A DNA stretch of 64,000 nucleotides from Planctomycetota bacterium (GTDB taxonomy: Bacteria > Planctomycetota > GCA-002687715 > DRQF01), in the NCBI GenBank assembly GCA_020639295.1, contig JACKGY010000008.1, positions 196,422-260,421 of the forward strand, in the 5' to 3' direction. Position numbers and translations under genes: made by a program. Below are positions 26,121 to 35,101 of the stretch, one piece after another. Under the pieces are notes generated by a model. That model did no database searches and was not told the origin of the DNA. It was given only the letters and a program-made list of their open reading frames with translations. Position 1 is the stretch's first letter. Each line of letters opens with the position of its first letter.

Positions 26121-28514
26121 TCAGAACTGCCGGTCGAGGGTGAAGCTGATGATCTGCGTCTGGTCGTCGCGATACTTGACCAGCGGGAAACCGAAGTCGA
26201 TGGCGAAGGGCGCCGGGCCGAGGAAATCGATCTTCAGCCTGATACCAAAGCCCACGCTGGCCCTGAAGTCGAAAAGCTCCTCCGAGTCCAGCTCCGGCGC
26301 GAGCGTGCCCACGTCGAGGAAGAGCACGCCACCGAGGATCTGCTCGTAGAGCGGGAAGCCGTAGTTCACGCTTCCGGTGATCAGGGCCTTGCCGCCGATC
26401 GGCGTGTCGTTCTCCATCGGGCCGACGCCGCGGAACTCGAAGCCGCGGATCGAATTCTGGCCACCGGCGAAGAGGCGCTCGTAGATCGGCACGTCGCCGG
26501 AGTCGCCGTGCTCCTTCACGTAGCCGAAGTGGCCGGTGAAGAAGAGCACGTGCTTGCGCTCCTCGGCGTCGGTGGCCAGGGTCAGGTAGTAGGCGCCCTC
26601 GAGCGAGATGCGGTGGAAGTCGACGTCACCGCCGAGGCCGGCGAACTCGTACTGGAGGTTGACGCGGTAACCCTCGGCCGGCTGGAGGTAGTTGTCCAGG
26701 TCGGCGATGCGGGCACCGAAGGTCAGGCTCGAGATCAGGCGCTCGCCCTCGTAGTCGTAGACGATCTGCGGCGCCCGGTCCTGGAGGTCGTTGACGTCCA
26801 CGTACTCGAAGCGGTAGCGCAGGCTGAGGGCGATGTTGAAGCCGACGCGGCGGCCGATGGCGACGTTGAAGCCGAGCCGGTTCTCGTCCCATTCCTCACG
26901 CACCCGGACCCGGCGGAAGCCGACCAGGTTGAGGTCGTACTCGCTGTCGAAGACGAAGGGATGGGTGTAGGAGATCTGGAACTGGGTCAGGTTGACGCCG
27001 GGATAGAAGCCGATCTCGAGGGTCTGGCCGCCACCGGTGAAGGCGTCGAGGATGTCGTCGAAGCTCTCGGGGAAGTCGAGCGGGTCGAAGTTGTCCTTGC
27101 GGTAGACGATGGCGCCCACCAGACCGGCGTTCGAGTTGACGCCGACCGAGAACTTGATCGAGCCGGTGTCGACCTCCTCGACCTGGACCAGGATGTTCTT
27201 GATGTTCGGCTTGTCGGTCTCCTCCACCGTGACGAAGACGTTACGGTAGGGCTCGAAGTCCGCCAGGCCGATGTTCTCCTTGATCAGGCTGACCGAGGTC
27301 GGGGCGAAGTAGCGCAGGTTGATGATCCGGTTCTGCGCCCGCTTGAAGGTGTTCAGGTTGAAGGGCGCGCCGGGGACGAGGTCGTCGAGCAGGCGACGGA
27401 TGACCCGGTCCTGGGTCTCGATGTTGCCCTCGATCTTGACGTCGCCGACCCGGGTCCGCTGCTGCTCGTCGATGCGCAGGACGACGTCGACCTCGTAGCC
27501 CTCGATCGGGAGCTTGGTCTCGTTGATCACGTCGACGTCGATGAAGGCCTGGTCGTGATAGGCCCGGGTGATGGACTGGATGTCCTGGAGCAGCTTGAAG
27601 GACTGCTCGTAGCGGTCGCCGACCCGGGACTTGATGCCCTCGGCCCGGAACTTCTCCTCGTCGACCCGCTTCATGTCGAGGAAGGTGATGCTGCGGATGA
27701 GGTAGGGGTTGCCCTCCTCCACCTTGATGGTCAGGAAGACCTCTTCCTTGTCGAGCGAGAAGGTCCGGTCGACCAGGGTCACCTTGGCGTCGAGGAAGCC
27801 CTTGCCGTAGTAGAAGCGACCGAGGTTGACGATGTCGGCCTGGGCGTCCTTCTCGACGTACTTGGTCGAGGACAGGAAGCCACCCTCGTCGGTGGTGGGC
27901 ATGGCCTCGAGGAGTTCGCTCTTCTCGAAGGTCGCGTTGCCGATGAAGTCGACCCGCTCGATCGTGACCTTGGGGCCCTCGGTGATGTCGAAGATGACCG
28001 TGGTGGTCTCCTCGACGAGCTTGCGGTACTGGACCTGGACGAAGTGGTAGCCTTCCTTCAGGTACTTGTCCTGGATCCGCTTCTGGTCGAGCTGCAGGGT
28101 GATGTCGTCGGCGAGGCCACCCTCGCGGGAATCGATCTCCTGGAGCAGCTCCTCACGCGAGAGGTCGATGTAGCCGGTGAAGATGAGGGCGCCGATCCGG
28201 GGGTTCTCGGCGACGAAGAACTGGATCTTCACCCCACCCTCGTAGGCGACGAACTTGATGCTGGCGGTGGCGAAGAGGTGCAGCTCCTCGCGCAGGGTCT
28301 TGAGGTCGTCGTTGAGCTCGGCGCGCCGAAGGGGCTGGCCCTTCTTCGTCTTCATCCGCGAGGTCACCGACTCCGGGCTGGCCAGGTCGGCGCCGATGAA
28401 CTCGATCTCCTTGACGATCTTGCCCTCGAACTCGTCCTGCTCGCCCGGCTGGGCGAAGAGGGGCATGCCGAGGGCCGAGAGCACTAGCAAGAGGGTCCAG
28501 GCGGTCGCTTTCAC
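26121..28514 (-). CDS. bamA: Outer membrane protein assembly factor BamA
   Basis: 797 residues from the GTG at 28514, with GAGGAG upstream and a signal peptide directly after (WTLLLVLSALGMPLFAQ). The longer open frame to 28727 runs back into repeat DNA and is not used. Successive POTRA domains fill about residues 30-420 (for example IVKEIEFIGADLASPESVTS and PKVTIERVDFIGNATFEKSE), followed by the Omp85 beta barrel with the surface-loop block RGFEFRGVGP and a terminal Phe (SFTLDRQF). It folds and inserts outer membrane beta barrels. First gene of the outer-membrane operon. Confidence 0.95.
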   Translation of the reverse strand: MKATAWTLLLVLSALGMPLFAQPGEQDEFEGKIVKEIEFIGADLASPESVTSRMKTKKGQPLRRAELNDDLKTLREELHLFATASIKFVAYEGGVKIQFFVAENPRIGALIFTGYIDLSREELLQEIDSREGGLADDITLQLDQKRIQDKYLKEGYHFVQVQYRKLVEETTTVIFDITEGPKVTIERVDFIGNATFEKSELLEAMPTTDEGGFLSSTKYVEKDAQADIVNLGRFYYGKGFLDAKVTLVDRTFSLDKEEVFLTIKVEEGNPYLIRSITFLDMKRVDEEKFRAEGIKSRVGDRYEQSFKLLQDIQSITRAYHDQAFIDVDVINETKLPIEGYEVDVVLRIDEQQRTRVGDVKIEGNIETQDRVIRRLLDDLVPGAPFNLNTFKRAQNRIINLRYFAPTSVSLIKENIGLADFEPYRNVFVTVEETDKPNIKNILVQVEEVDTGSIKFSVGVNSNAGLVGAIVYRKDNFDPLDFPESFDDILDAFTGGGQTLEIGFYPGVNLTQFQISYTHPFVFDSEYDLNLVGFRRVRVREEWDENRLGFNVAIGRRVGFNIALSLRYRFEYVDVNDLQDRAPQIVYDYEGERLISSLTFGARIADLDNYLQPAEGYRVNLQYEFAGLGGDVDFHRISLEGAYYLTLATDAEERKHVLFFTGHFGYVKEHGDSGDVPIYERLFAGGQNSIRGFEFRGVGPMENDTPIGGKALITGSVNYGFPLYEQILGGVLFLDVGTLAPELDSEELFDFRASVGFGIRLKIDFLGPAPFAIDFGFPLVKYRDDQTQIISFTLDRQF

Positions 28515-28702
28515 CACATCTCCTCGCGCCGCCCGCGGCTTGCACCGGCCGCGCACAGCGCGGCCGGGCCTCGGGATCGGCGTCCATTCCCATGACCGCC
28601 GAGACCTTACCCCGAGCGGGGGTCGGACACCAGGGCGGCCGCCCCCCGGCCCTACGGCCACAAGGGACATGGGCTCCGCCAGTTGCGACGCGAGGCTCCG
28701 GC
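28515..28702. other. Upstream region of bamA, promoter expected
   Basis: No gene seen. It holds the bamA leader and must contain or lie near the operon promoter; I found no clear hexamer pair in this GC-rich stretch. The tandem array begins right after it, so any promoter here sits next to the repeats. Confidence 0.35.
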
Positions 28703-28930
28703 GGACCGCGCAGCGCCGGCTGCGCATCGGAGCGCCGGGCGGACCACGCAGCGCCAGCTACGCATCGGAGCTCCGGGCGGACCGCGCAGCGCCAGCTGCG
28801 CATCGGAGCTCCGGGCGGACCGCGCAGCGCCAGCTGCGCATCGGAGCGCCGGGCGGACCGCGCAGCGCCGGCTGCGCATCGGAGCGCCGGGCGGACCGCG
28901 CAGCGCCGGCTGCGCATCGGAGCGCCGGCT
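28703..28930. repeat. Six 38-bp tandem repeats, each a hairpin
   Basis: GGACC starts copies at 28703, 28741, 28779, 28817, 28855 and 28893, exactly 38 bp apart. Each unit contains CGCAGCGCC(A/G)GCTGCG, a near-perfect or perfect inverted repeat (GCGCAGC/GCTGCGC in most copies), then CATCGGAGC(G/T)CCGGGC. The stem is the same as in the array at 22049. There are no unique spacers, so it is not CRISPR. Confidence 0.88.
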
Positions 28931-28963
28931 GCCCAGCCGGCAGTTCCGCCGGCCGCCGGCCGA

Positions 28964-29212
28964 CGACCCGTCACCGCGAGCGAGACGACGAGGACTCCGA
29001 GCGCGGCGAGATCGTCGGGGCGAGTACGCGAGCAACGGTCAAGTTCGGCTAGGCCAGCCAGCGGCTGGCGCTCCGGGCCGCCGGCCGGCGACCCGTCACC
29101 GCGAGCGAGACGACGAGGACTCCGAGCGCGGCGAGATCGTCGGGTCGAGAACGCGACCAACGGGCAAGTTCGGCTAGGCCAGCCAGCGGCTGGCGCTCCG
29201 GGCCGCCGGCGG
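28964..29212. repeat. Two tandem copies of a 125-bp repeat
   Basis: CGACCCGTCACCGCGAGCGA starts at 28964 and again at 29089; the following 125 bases are almost identical, with a few point differences (for example GGGGCGAGTACGCGAG against GGGTCGAGAACGCGAC). Each copy ends with AGCCAGCGGCTGGCGCTCCG. The spacer up to the dnaB stop at 29281 repeats fragments of the same unit. No gene seen. Confidence 0.85.
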
Positions 29213-29280
29213 ACCGCGCGACGGCTGGCGCTCCGGAACGCCGGCGGACCGCGCGACGCCGGGCGCTCCGGGGCTCCGGA

Positions 29281-30654
29281 TCAGTAGGAGTGGGCGCGCG
29301 AGCGGAACTTCATGATGTCGCGACAGAAGAGCAGCGGCACCATGCCGGTCGGGCCGTTACGTTGCTTGGCCAGGATGAGCTCCACTTCCCGACCGCCCTG
29401 GTCGACGGTCTCCGCGTCGCTGGTCTGGTAGTTGGGATCGTAGAGGAACATCACCAGGTCGGCGTCCTGCTCGATCGCGCCCGATTCGCGGAGGTCGCTC
29501 ATCCGGGGCCGGCGCTCCTCCTTCTCCGCGGCGCGGTTGATCTGGCTGAGCGCGATGATCGGCACCTCGAGTTCGCGGGCCAGGGCCTTGAGCGACCGCG
29601 AGATGGTCGAGATCTGCTGCTGGCGGTTCTCGGCGTTGGGCGCGTCCATGAGCTGGAGGTAGTCGATCACGATGGCATCGATCGCGTGGCGTCGTTTCAG
29701 ACGTCGCGCCTTGCCGCGCAGGATCGTCGGTGACAGGCCCGGCGTGTCGTCGATGAAGATCTTGGCGTCATGGAGGCGTCCGGCCGCATCCAGGATCTTG
29801 GCCCACTCCGATTCCGAGAGCGTGCCCTTGCGGAGATGGGTGCCCTTCACCTCCGACAGCGCGCAGAGCATGTTGGTGGCGATCTGCTCCTTCGACATCT
29901 CGAGGCTGAAGAAGGCCACGGCGCGGTTGTGCTTGACCGCCATGTTCATGGCGCAGTTGATCGAAAAGGTCGTCTTGCCGACCGAGGGTCGCGCCGCCAG
30001 GATGATCAGATCGCCGCCCTGGAAGCCGCCGGTCTTGTCGTCGAGGTCGTAGAAGTCGGTGGCGCAGCCGGTGATCTTGCCCTTCTTCTTGCTGAAGTCC
30101 TCGATCATCTGGACGGTGCTCTGCAGCACCCGCGCCATCTCGGTCGGCTCGCTCGAACTCTTGTTCTCGGCCAGCTTGAAGACCTCGGACTCGATGGTCT
30201 CGATCAGGGCCTCGGCGGTGCTGTCCTCCTGGGCCCGACCGTCGCCGTAGGCCGAACGCTGGATCTTGCCAGTGAGCGAGATCAGCTGGCGCTTCACCGA
30301 CCGGTCCTTGACGATGGCGGCGTAGTCGGCCGCGTGGGTCGCGCTGGGCACCGACTCCATGATCTCGATCAGCTTGTCGATGCCGCCCAGCTCGTCGAGC
30401 CGGCCGGAGGCCGAGAGCCGGTCCTTGACGGTCACGGCATCCACCGAGCGATCGGAGTCATAGAGCGCGATCACGGTCTCGAAGATCGCGCGGTGGTCAC
30501 GATCGTAGAAGTCCGAGGGCTTCAGGACCTCGCTGACGACGGCGACGGCATCGTTGTCCAGCATGATCGAGCCGAGCACGCAGGCCTCGGCCTCGAGGTT
30601 GCGTGGTGGCGTCTTGACCAGGAGTTCTTCTTCTCGTTCGGCAGCCGTGCTCAT
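29281..30654 (-). CDS. dnaB: Replicative DNA helicase DnaB
   Basis: 457 residues from the ATG at 30654; the longer frame to 30867 lacks DnaB-like sequence. Hexameric 5'-3' helicase at the replication fork. N-terminal domain with PPRNLEAEACVLGSIMLDND, linker, then the RecA-like domain: Walker A in ARPSVGKTTFSINCAMN, VAFFSLEMSKEQ, Walker B VIDYLQLM, and the terminal KQRNGPTGMVPLLF arginine-finger region. It follows rplI, a frequent arrangement. Confidence 0.97.
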   Translation of the reverse strand: MSTAAEREEELLVKTPPRNLEAEACVLGSIMLDNDAVAVVSEVLKPSDFYDRDHRAIFETVIALYDSDRSVDAVTVKDRLSASGRLDELGGIDKLIEIMESVPSATHAADYAAIVKDRSVKRQLISLTGKIQRSAYGDGRAQEDSTAEALIETIESEVFKLAENKSSSEPTEMARVLQSTVQMIEDFSKKKGKITGCATDFYDLDDKTGGFQGGDLIILAARPSVGKTTFSINCAMNMAVKHNRAVAFFSLEMSKEQIATNMLCALSEVKGTHLRKGTLSESEWAKILDAAGRLHDAKIFIDDTPGLSPTILRGKARRLKRRHAIDAIVIDYLQLMDAPNAENRQQQISTISRSLKALARELEVPIIALSQINRAAEKEERRPRMSDLRESGAIEQDADLVMFLYDPNYQTSDAETVDQGGREVELILAKQRNGPTGMVPLLFCRDIMKFRSRAHSY

Positions 30655-30872
30655 GGTCGTTCCCCCGCATCGGACCCTTGCGGCGCGCAGGCTATCAGCG
30701 CCGGAACCGGGCCGCGACCCTGTGGAGAGAAGGGCAGAACGGGCGCTTTCGTCCGCCGCCGATCCCCAGCCCGTCCACGACCGGAGCGCCGTCAGGCCGG
30801 GGTTTTCCACAATCCGTGATCTTCGGCGCCCGGGGGGACGCGATCGTCGACCAGGCCCGGTCACCATGTGAA

Positions 30873-30900
30873 GGGGCCCGTGTCATCGGACACGGGCCCC
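30873..30900. terminator. Strong hairpin between rplI and dnaB
   Basis: GGGGCCCGTGTC pairs perfectly with GACACGGGCCCC around ATCG. It lies 30 bases after the rplI stop on the minus strand and 219 bases before the dnaB start, so it could end the ribosomal-protein transcript or attenuate dnaB. The flank is TTCACATGG, without a T run. Confidence 0.55.
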
Positions 30901-30930
30901 GTTCATCTGCCGGCGGCGAGGGTTTTGGGC

Positions 30931-31500
30931 TCAGGCTTCGTCGTCGTCGACGTCGGCCATCGCGATGCCTTCCGGCGCCGCCTCGGCGGCCTCGGCCTCC
31001 TCGGCCTCGAGCTGGGCGGCGAGCTCCTCGGCGGTCACCGGCGCGGCCACGGTGGACTCGGCCAGGACGTGGACCGGGAACTCGATCTCCACCTCCGAGT
31101 GGAGGCGGCAGCTGGCGACGTACTCGCCGATCCGCTTCCAGTGGCTGCCCATGATGATCTGCTGGTGGGGAATCTCCACCCCGATCGCCTTGGACAGGGT
31201 CTCGGCCAGGATCGTCTCGGTGACCGAACCGAAGAGCTGACCGGCGTCGTTCGCCTTCATCTCGACGTTCAGTTCCAGACCCTCGAAGCGCTTGGAGATG
31301 AGCTCCGCGGCCTCGATGCGATCCTTCTCCTTGATCAGGTACTCCTCGCGTGCCTTGCGGAAGCGCCGAACGTTGCCCTCGGTCGGGTAAAGGGCGAGCT
31401 TCCGGGGCAGAAGGAAGTTGCGGGCATAGCCGTCCTTCACCCGGACGACGTCGCCGGTGCTGCCCAGGCCGCGGATGTTCTCAGTCAGAACGAGCTTCAT
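30931..31500 (-). CDS. rplI: 50S ribosomal protein L9
   Basis: 189 residues, about 40 longer than typical L9. N-terminal signature MKLVLTENIRGLGSTGDVVRV and GYARNFLLPRKLA, the long connecting helix, then the C-terminal domain with AGQLFGSVTETILAE. The extra C-terminus is acidic and Ala/Glu-rich (EEAEAAEAAPEG, DVDDDEA). It is 13 bases downstream of rpsR. Confidence 0.96.
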   Translation of the reverse strand: MKLVLTENIRGLGSTGDVVRVKDGYARNFLLPRKLALYPTEGNVRRFRKAREEYLIKEKDRIEAAELISKRFEGLELNVEMKANDAGQLFGSVTETILAETLSKAIGVEIPHQQIIMGSHWKRIGEYVASCRLHSEVEIEFPVHVLAESTVAAPVTAEELAAQLEAEEAEAAEAAPEGIAMADVDDDEA

Positions 31501-31513
31501 GACGTCCTCCGTA

Positions 31514-31798
31514 TCAGCCCACGTAGGGCATGAGTCCCATGTAGCGCGCCCGCTTGATCGCCAACTTGACCTCTTTCTGGCAGTTGGCGCAGTAGCCGGA
31601 ACGCTTGCGCGAGAAGAGCTTGCCCTGGCCGGTGACCACCTTCTGGAGCGGTTCCAGGAACTTGTAGTCGATGAGCTTGCACTTCTCCTTGTCCTTGTCG
31701 TTCAGCTGCTCCTGGGTACGGCAGCAACCGCGAGGACGCCTTTCCGTGAACTTGCGGAACTTGTTCTTCCGCTTCCTGATCTGAGCTGCTCTGGACAT
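31514..31798 (-). CDS. rpsR: 30S ribosomal protein S18, cysteine-containing form
   Basis: 94 residues. S18 core EKCKLIDYKFLEPLQKVVTGQGKLFSRKRSGYCANCQKEVKLAIKR is split here only for listing: IDYKF, LQKVV, GKLFSRKRSG, LAIKRARYMGLMPY. It has CC in RRPRGCCR, a Cys before KLIDYK and CANC later, the set of cysteines that binds zinc in C+ forms of small ribosomal proteins. Standard rpsF-rpsR-rplI order. Confidence 0.96.
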   Translation of the reverse strand: MSRAAQIRKRKNKFRKFTERRPRGCCRTQEQLNDKDKEKCKLIDYKFLEPLQKVVTGQGKLFSRKRSGYCANCQKEVKLAIKRARYMGLMPYVG

Positions 31799-31881
31799 TG
31801 CTCAACCTCTTGTCTGATCAGGGCGCCTGGCGCCCCGGGTTTCGTGTTCGCTGGCGAGGACGATGACCGGCGCGGACGCGC

Positions 31882-32355
31882 TCAGTTGTCGTCGCCCTCG
31901 TCGTCCATGTCCGGCGAGACGTCGTCGTTGTCGTCGTCGTCGCGGCGACCGCGCGGACGGCGATCACGCTCGTCACGATCACGGCGACCGCCCATCGGAC
32001 GCTCGCGGAACTCCCGGGTACCGTAGGCGGTGTCGAGTTCCTGCGCCGTCATGAAGGGCGGGAACTCCGCACCCTCGATGCGCAGCAGCAGATGACGGTT
32101 GATGGTCTCGTTCAGGCTCAGATCCCGACGCAGCTCGTCGAGAGCCTGCGGATCGGCATCGAAGTGGACCAGAACGTAGGTGCCGCGCTTCTGGCGCTTG
32201 ATCTCGTAGGCCAGCTTGCGCTCGTCCCACTTCCCGATCTGGGCGATCTTGGCACCGTGCTTCTCCAGGACCTGGGCAACCTCGTCGATCCCCTTCTGGG
32301 GCTCGTTCTTCACCTTGCCGTGATCGAGGAGGAACATTCCCTCGTACTTGTTCAA
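31882..32355 (-). CDS. rpsF: 30S ribosomal protein S6 with acidic tail
   Basis: 157 residues from a TTG start at 32355, chosen because AGGAG lies seven bases upstream and the product then reads LNKYEGMFLLDHG, as S6 should; a frame back to 32406 adds unrelated residues. S6 blocks: KWDERKLAYEIKRQKRGTYV and SLNETINRHLLLRI. After about residue 110 a basic stretch (GGRRDRDERDRRPRGRRD) is followed by a strongly acidic tail (DDDDNDDVSPDMDDEGDDN). Confidence 0.94.
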   Translation of the reverse strand: MNKYEGMFLLDHGKVKNEPQKGIDEVAQVLEKHGAKIAQIGKWDERKLAYEIKRQKRGTYVLVHFDADPQALDELRRDLSLNETINRHLLLRIEGAEFPPFMTAQELDTAYGTREFRERPMGGRRDRDERDRRPRGRRDDDDNDDVSPDMDDEGDDN

Positions 32356-32371
32356 GACTCGACTCCTGACT

Positions 32372-32956
32372 TCAAGCGTGCTGGCCTTCGCCTCGACCCG
32401 GATCACTCGACTTGCGATTGACCTCGGGCATCAGCATGGGGATCGTAACGCCGTCGAGAAACGCCTCGACTGCACGCGCGGCACGATCCACCGCCTCGGC
32501 CATGATTTCGGCCTCCGCTTCAGCGAAGGCTTCCAATACGTGTTCCCGGAGCGTGCCCGGGGCGGCCCCGCCCACCCCCATCCGGAGGCGCGCGAAACCA
32601 TCCGAACCAAGGGTCCGGATCAGATCCTTCAGGCCGTTGTGCCCGCCATCCGAGCCGGAAGCTCGCAGACGCAGGCGCCCCGGCGCGAGGTTGACGTCGT
32701 CGACCACGACCAGCAGGTCGTCGGCCGCCAGGCCAGCCTCGAGGAGCAGCGCGAGCGCCGCTCCGGAGCGGTTGACGTAGGTCAGGGGCTTCACCAGAAG
32801 CCCCCTCCCCGTCCGGCATTCCATGTGGACGGGGCTGGCCTTCGCGAAGGGCAGCCCCGATCGCCGCGCCACCTCGTCGAGCACGCGGAAGCCGACGTTG
32901 TGTCTGGTCGCGGCGTAGCGCGCTCCCGGGTTGCCGATCCCGAGAACGACCCGCAG
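32372..32956 (-). CDS. pth: Peptidyl-tRNA hydrolase, apparent CTG start
   Basis: Frees tRNA from dropped-off peptidyl-tRNA. The canonical N-terminus is encoded upstream of any ATG/GTG/TTG: from the CTG at 32954-32956 the frame reads LRVVLGIGNPGARYAATRHN, with the catalytic His in TRHNVGF and the conserved Asn in GNPG. Further blocks are VKPLTYVNRSG, VVDDVNLAPG and DGGHNGLKDLI. From CTG the protein has 194 residues, normal size. The first standard start, a GTG at 32884, would remove the active site. The CTG lies seven bases after the rplY stop, so initiation may depend on coupling. A base error upstream is the other explanation. Confidence 0.9.
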   Translation of the reverse strand: MRVVLGIGNPGARYAATRHNVGFRVLDEVARRSGLPFAKASPVHMECRTGRGLLVKPLTYVNRSGAALALLLEAGLAADDLLVVVDDVNLAPGRLRLRASGSDGGHNGLKDLIRTLGSDGFARLRMGVGGAAPGTLREHVLEAFAEAEAEIMAEAVDRAARAVEAFLDGVTIPMLMPEVNRKSSDPGRGEGQHA

Positions 32957-32963
32957 GGGACGA

Positions 32964-33593
32964 TCAGGCCTCGTCGTCGCCCTTGCCCTTGCTGATCACC
33001 TCGGGCTCGACGCTCTCGTCGCCCTCGGTCTCCGCGGCCTCGCCGCCACCATGCTTCACATGGTTGACGACGATGACGTCGGTCTCGTGGTGGCCGAAGA
33101 GCTTGCAGCCCGCCGGCATCACCATGTCGCCGCAGGTGATCGACTGGCCGACCTCGAGCCGCGACAGGTTGATGACGAACTCGTCCGGGATCTGCAGCGG
33201 CAGGGTCTCGATGTGGATGTCCTCGAGCAGCTTCTCGACGTTGCTGCCGGAGACCTCCGGGGCCATGCCGATGTAGCGGATCGGCACGTAGACGTGCACC
33301 GGCTTGTCGCGATCGATGCGCAGGAAGTCGGCGTGGACGATGCTGCTGCCGATCGGATCCCACTGGACGTCCTGGATCAGGACCACCTGGGTCTTGTCCT
33401 CCTGGTGCAGCTCGACGATGTGGTAGCCGCGATCCACGAGCTGCTCCAGCTCGTGCTGGCCCGCCACCATCGCGCGCGGCGGCCGCGCGAGACCGTAGAG
33501 GTTGACCGGAACCAGACCCTCGCGACGAAAGCGCCGGCTGGCGGCACTACCCATCTCCGTGCGATCCTTGACCTCGAGCTTCGCGCTTTCCAT
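32964..33593 (-). CDS. rplY: 50S ribosomal protein L25 (Ctc/TL5 type)
   Basis: 209 residues, the long Ctc form. N-terminal 5S-rRNA-binding domain (LEVKDRTEMGSAASRRFRRE, VPVNLYGL), then the beta-rich C-terminal domain with DVQWDPIGSSIVHADFLRID and VHVYVPIRYIGMA, ending in an acidic tail (EAAETEGDESVEPEVISKGKGDDEA, listed in part). It lies between glmU and pth, the common neighbourhood. Confidence 0.95.
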   Translation of the reverse strand: MESAKLEVKDRTEMGSAASRRFRREGLVPVNLYGLARPPRAMVAGQHELEQLVDRGYHIVELHQEDKTQVVLIQDVQWDPIGSSIVHADFLRIDRDKPVHVYVPIRYIGMAPEVSGSNVEKLLEDIHIETLPLQIPDEFVINLSRLEVGQSITCGDMVMPAGCKLFGHHETDVIVVNHVKHGGGEAAETEGDESVEPEVISKGKGDDEA

Positions 33594-33663
33594 CTCTTCC
33601 GTCCTGTCGCCGCGTCCCGCGGCCGATCCTCATTCCGGGAGACGTTCCAGCGTCTCCACGCGT

Positions 33664-34965
33664 TCAGCGGCGCCGCGTCCGCGCGGGCGCCTTGTTCTTC
33701 TTCTTCGCCTTGCCGGCGAAGGGCCGGGCGGGCACGCCCACCACGGTCTCGCCCGCGGCGACGTCGTGCCGGCTCGTGACCACGGCGCCAGCGCCGATCA
33801 TGGCCTCGCGACCGACGCTGACCGGCGCGACCAGGATCGCGCCACTGCCGACGAAAGCCCCGTCGTCGATCTCCGTCCGGTGCTTGTCGCGACCGTCGTA
33901 GTTGGCGGTGATGACGCCGGCGCCCACGTTGACGTCACGTCCGATCGTGGCGTCGCCGATGTAGCTCAGATGTCGGGCGAGGGTCTTCGCCCCGAGCCGG
34001 CTGTTCTTCACCTCGACGAAGTTGCCGACCTCGGCGCCGTCCTCGAGCAGGGTCCCCGAGCGCAGATGGGCGAAGGGCCCGACCCGGCAGCGGGCGCCGA
34101 TGCTAACACCGGGCATCAGCACGGAAAAGGGCCAAACGACGGTGCCCGCACCGATCCTAACCCCTTTGCCGATAAAGGTTGAGGACGGATCGACGATCTC
34201 GACCCCGGCGGCCGCGCAATCCTGCCAGATGCGGCGCCGCAGGGCTTCCTGGGCGGTCGCCAGGTCGTCGAGGGTGTTGATCCCGAAGGCCTCGGTCTCG
34301 TCCTCGAGCCGGAAGGCCTGCACCGGAAGACCCGCCGCGGCGAGGTCCTTGATCACGTCCGTGAGGTAGTACTCGCCCGAGGCGGCCTGCCGCTTGAGCC
34401 CCTTCAGGCGGGCGAAGAGCTCGCTCTTTCGGAAGACGTAGATGCCCGAGTTGATCTCGCGGATCGCCCGTTCCTCGGGGCTCGCCTCGCGAGCTTCGAC
34501 GATCCGTTCGATCCGCCCGCCGGCGTCACGGATGATCCGCCCCAGGCTGCCGGGCTCGGCGAGTTCCGCGGTCATGACGCTGGCGAGGGCGCGACTCCGA
34601 CGATGGGCCGCGACGAAGGCCCGCAGGGTCTCGGCGCGCATCAGGGGCACGTCCCCGGAGAGGACGATGACGTCGCCATCACCCGCGGCGAAGCTCCGGC
34701 TGGCACAACGGATCGCGTGCCCCGTCCCCTTCTGCTCCTTCTGCACCACGAACTCGAGATCGGGCGCCGCCACCGCCGCCCGCACCAGTTCGCGACCGTG
34801 ACCGACGATGACGCCGATCCGGTCCGGGGCGAGGGCGCGCGCCTCGGCGAGGACGTGGGCGATCAGGGGCTCGCCGTGCAGGGGATGCAGGACCTTGGGC
34901 AGGTCGCTCTTCATCCGCGTGCCGCGGCCGGCGGCGAGGATCAGGATGTCGAGGGCTCTCGCCAT
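33664..34965 (-). CDS. glmU: Bifunctional GlcN-1-P acetyltransferase / GlcNAc-1-P uridyltransferase
   Basis: 433 residues from the ATG at 34965 (AGGAG eight bases upstream). Makes UDP-GlcNAc, the shared precursor of peptidoglycan and lipid A. N-terminal pyrophosphorylase with LILAAGRGTRMKSDLPKVLH, then GDVPLM and the EINSGIYVF block. C-terminal left-handed beta helix with acetyltransferase residues in HLRSGTLLEDGAEVGNFVEV and GDATIGRDVNVGAGVITANY. The tail is Lys/Arg-rich. Upstream of rplY-pth. Confidence 0.95.
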   Translation of the reverse strand: MARALDILILAAGRGTRMKSDLPKVLHPLHGEPLIAHVLAEARALAPDRIGVIVGHGRELVRAAVAAPDLEFVVQKEQKGTGHAIRCASRSFAAGDGDVIVLSGDVPLMRAETLRAFVAAHRRSRALASVMTAELAEPGSLGRIIRDAGGRIERIVEAREASPEERAIREINSGIYVFRKSELFARLKGLKRQAASGEYYLTDVIKDLAAAGLPVQAFRLEDETEAFGINTLDDLATAQEALRRRIWQDCAAAGVEIVDPSSTFIGKGVRIGAGTVVWPFSVLMPGVSIGARCRVGPFAHLRSGTLLEDGAEVGNFVEVKNSRLGAKTLARHLSYIGDATIGRDVNVGAGVITANYDGRDKHRTEIDDGAFVGSGAILVAPVSVGREAMIGAGAVVTSRHDVAAGETVVGVPARPFAGKAKKKNKAPARTRRR

Positions 34966-35076
34966 CTCGCGAGCTCCTGGCTGGCGACCGCGCGGACCCA
35001 TGGTCGCGGTCGAAGGGGGCGATCGTAGCGGTCGAAGACGGCCGATTCAATCCGGGCGGCGGCCCGGAAACGAAGC

Positions 35077-35098
35077 GAGCTTCGCTGGCGCGAAGCTC
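35077..35098 (-). terminator. Terminator after tRNA-Gln (CTG)
   Basis: GAGCTTCGC and GCGAAGCTC form a perfect 9-bp stem (loop TGGC on the plus strand). Read on the minus strand the stem is followed by GCTTCGTTTCC. It begins four bases past the tRNA 3' end. Confidence 0.75.
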
Positions 35099-35101
35099 GG
35101 A

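Noticed and set aside
26121..28727. Longer bamA start at 28727
   Set aside because: The added residues are translated repeat DNA; the GTG at 28514 has a ribosome binding site and signal peptide.
28703..28930. CRISPR array
   Set aside because: The repeats are tandem with a strict 38-bp period and no unique spacers; no cas genes nearby.
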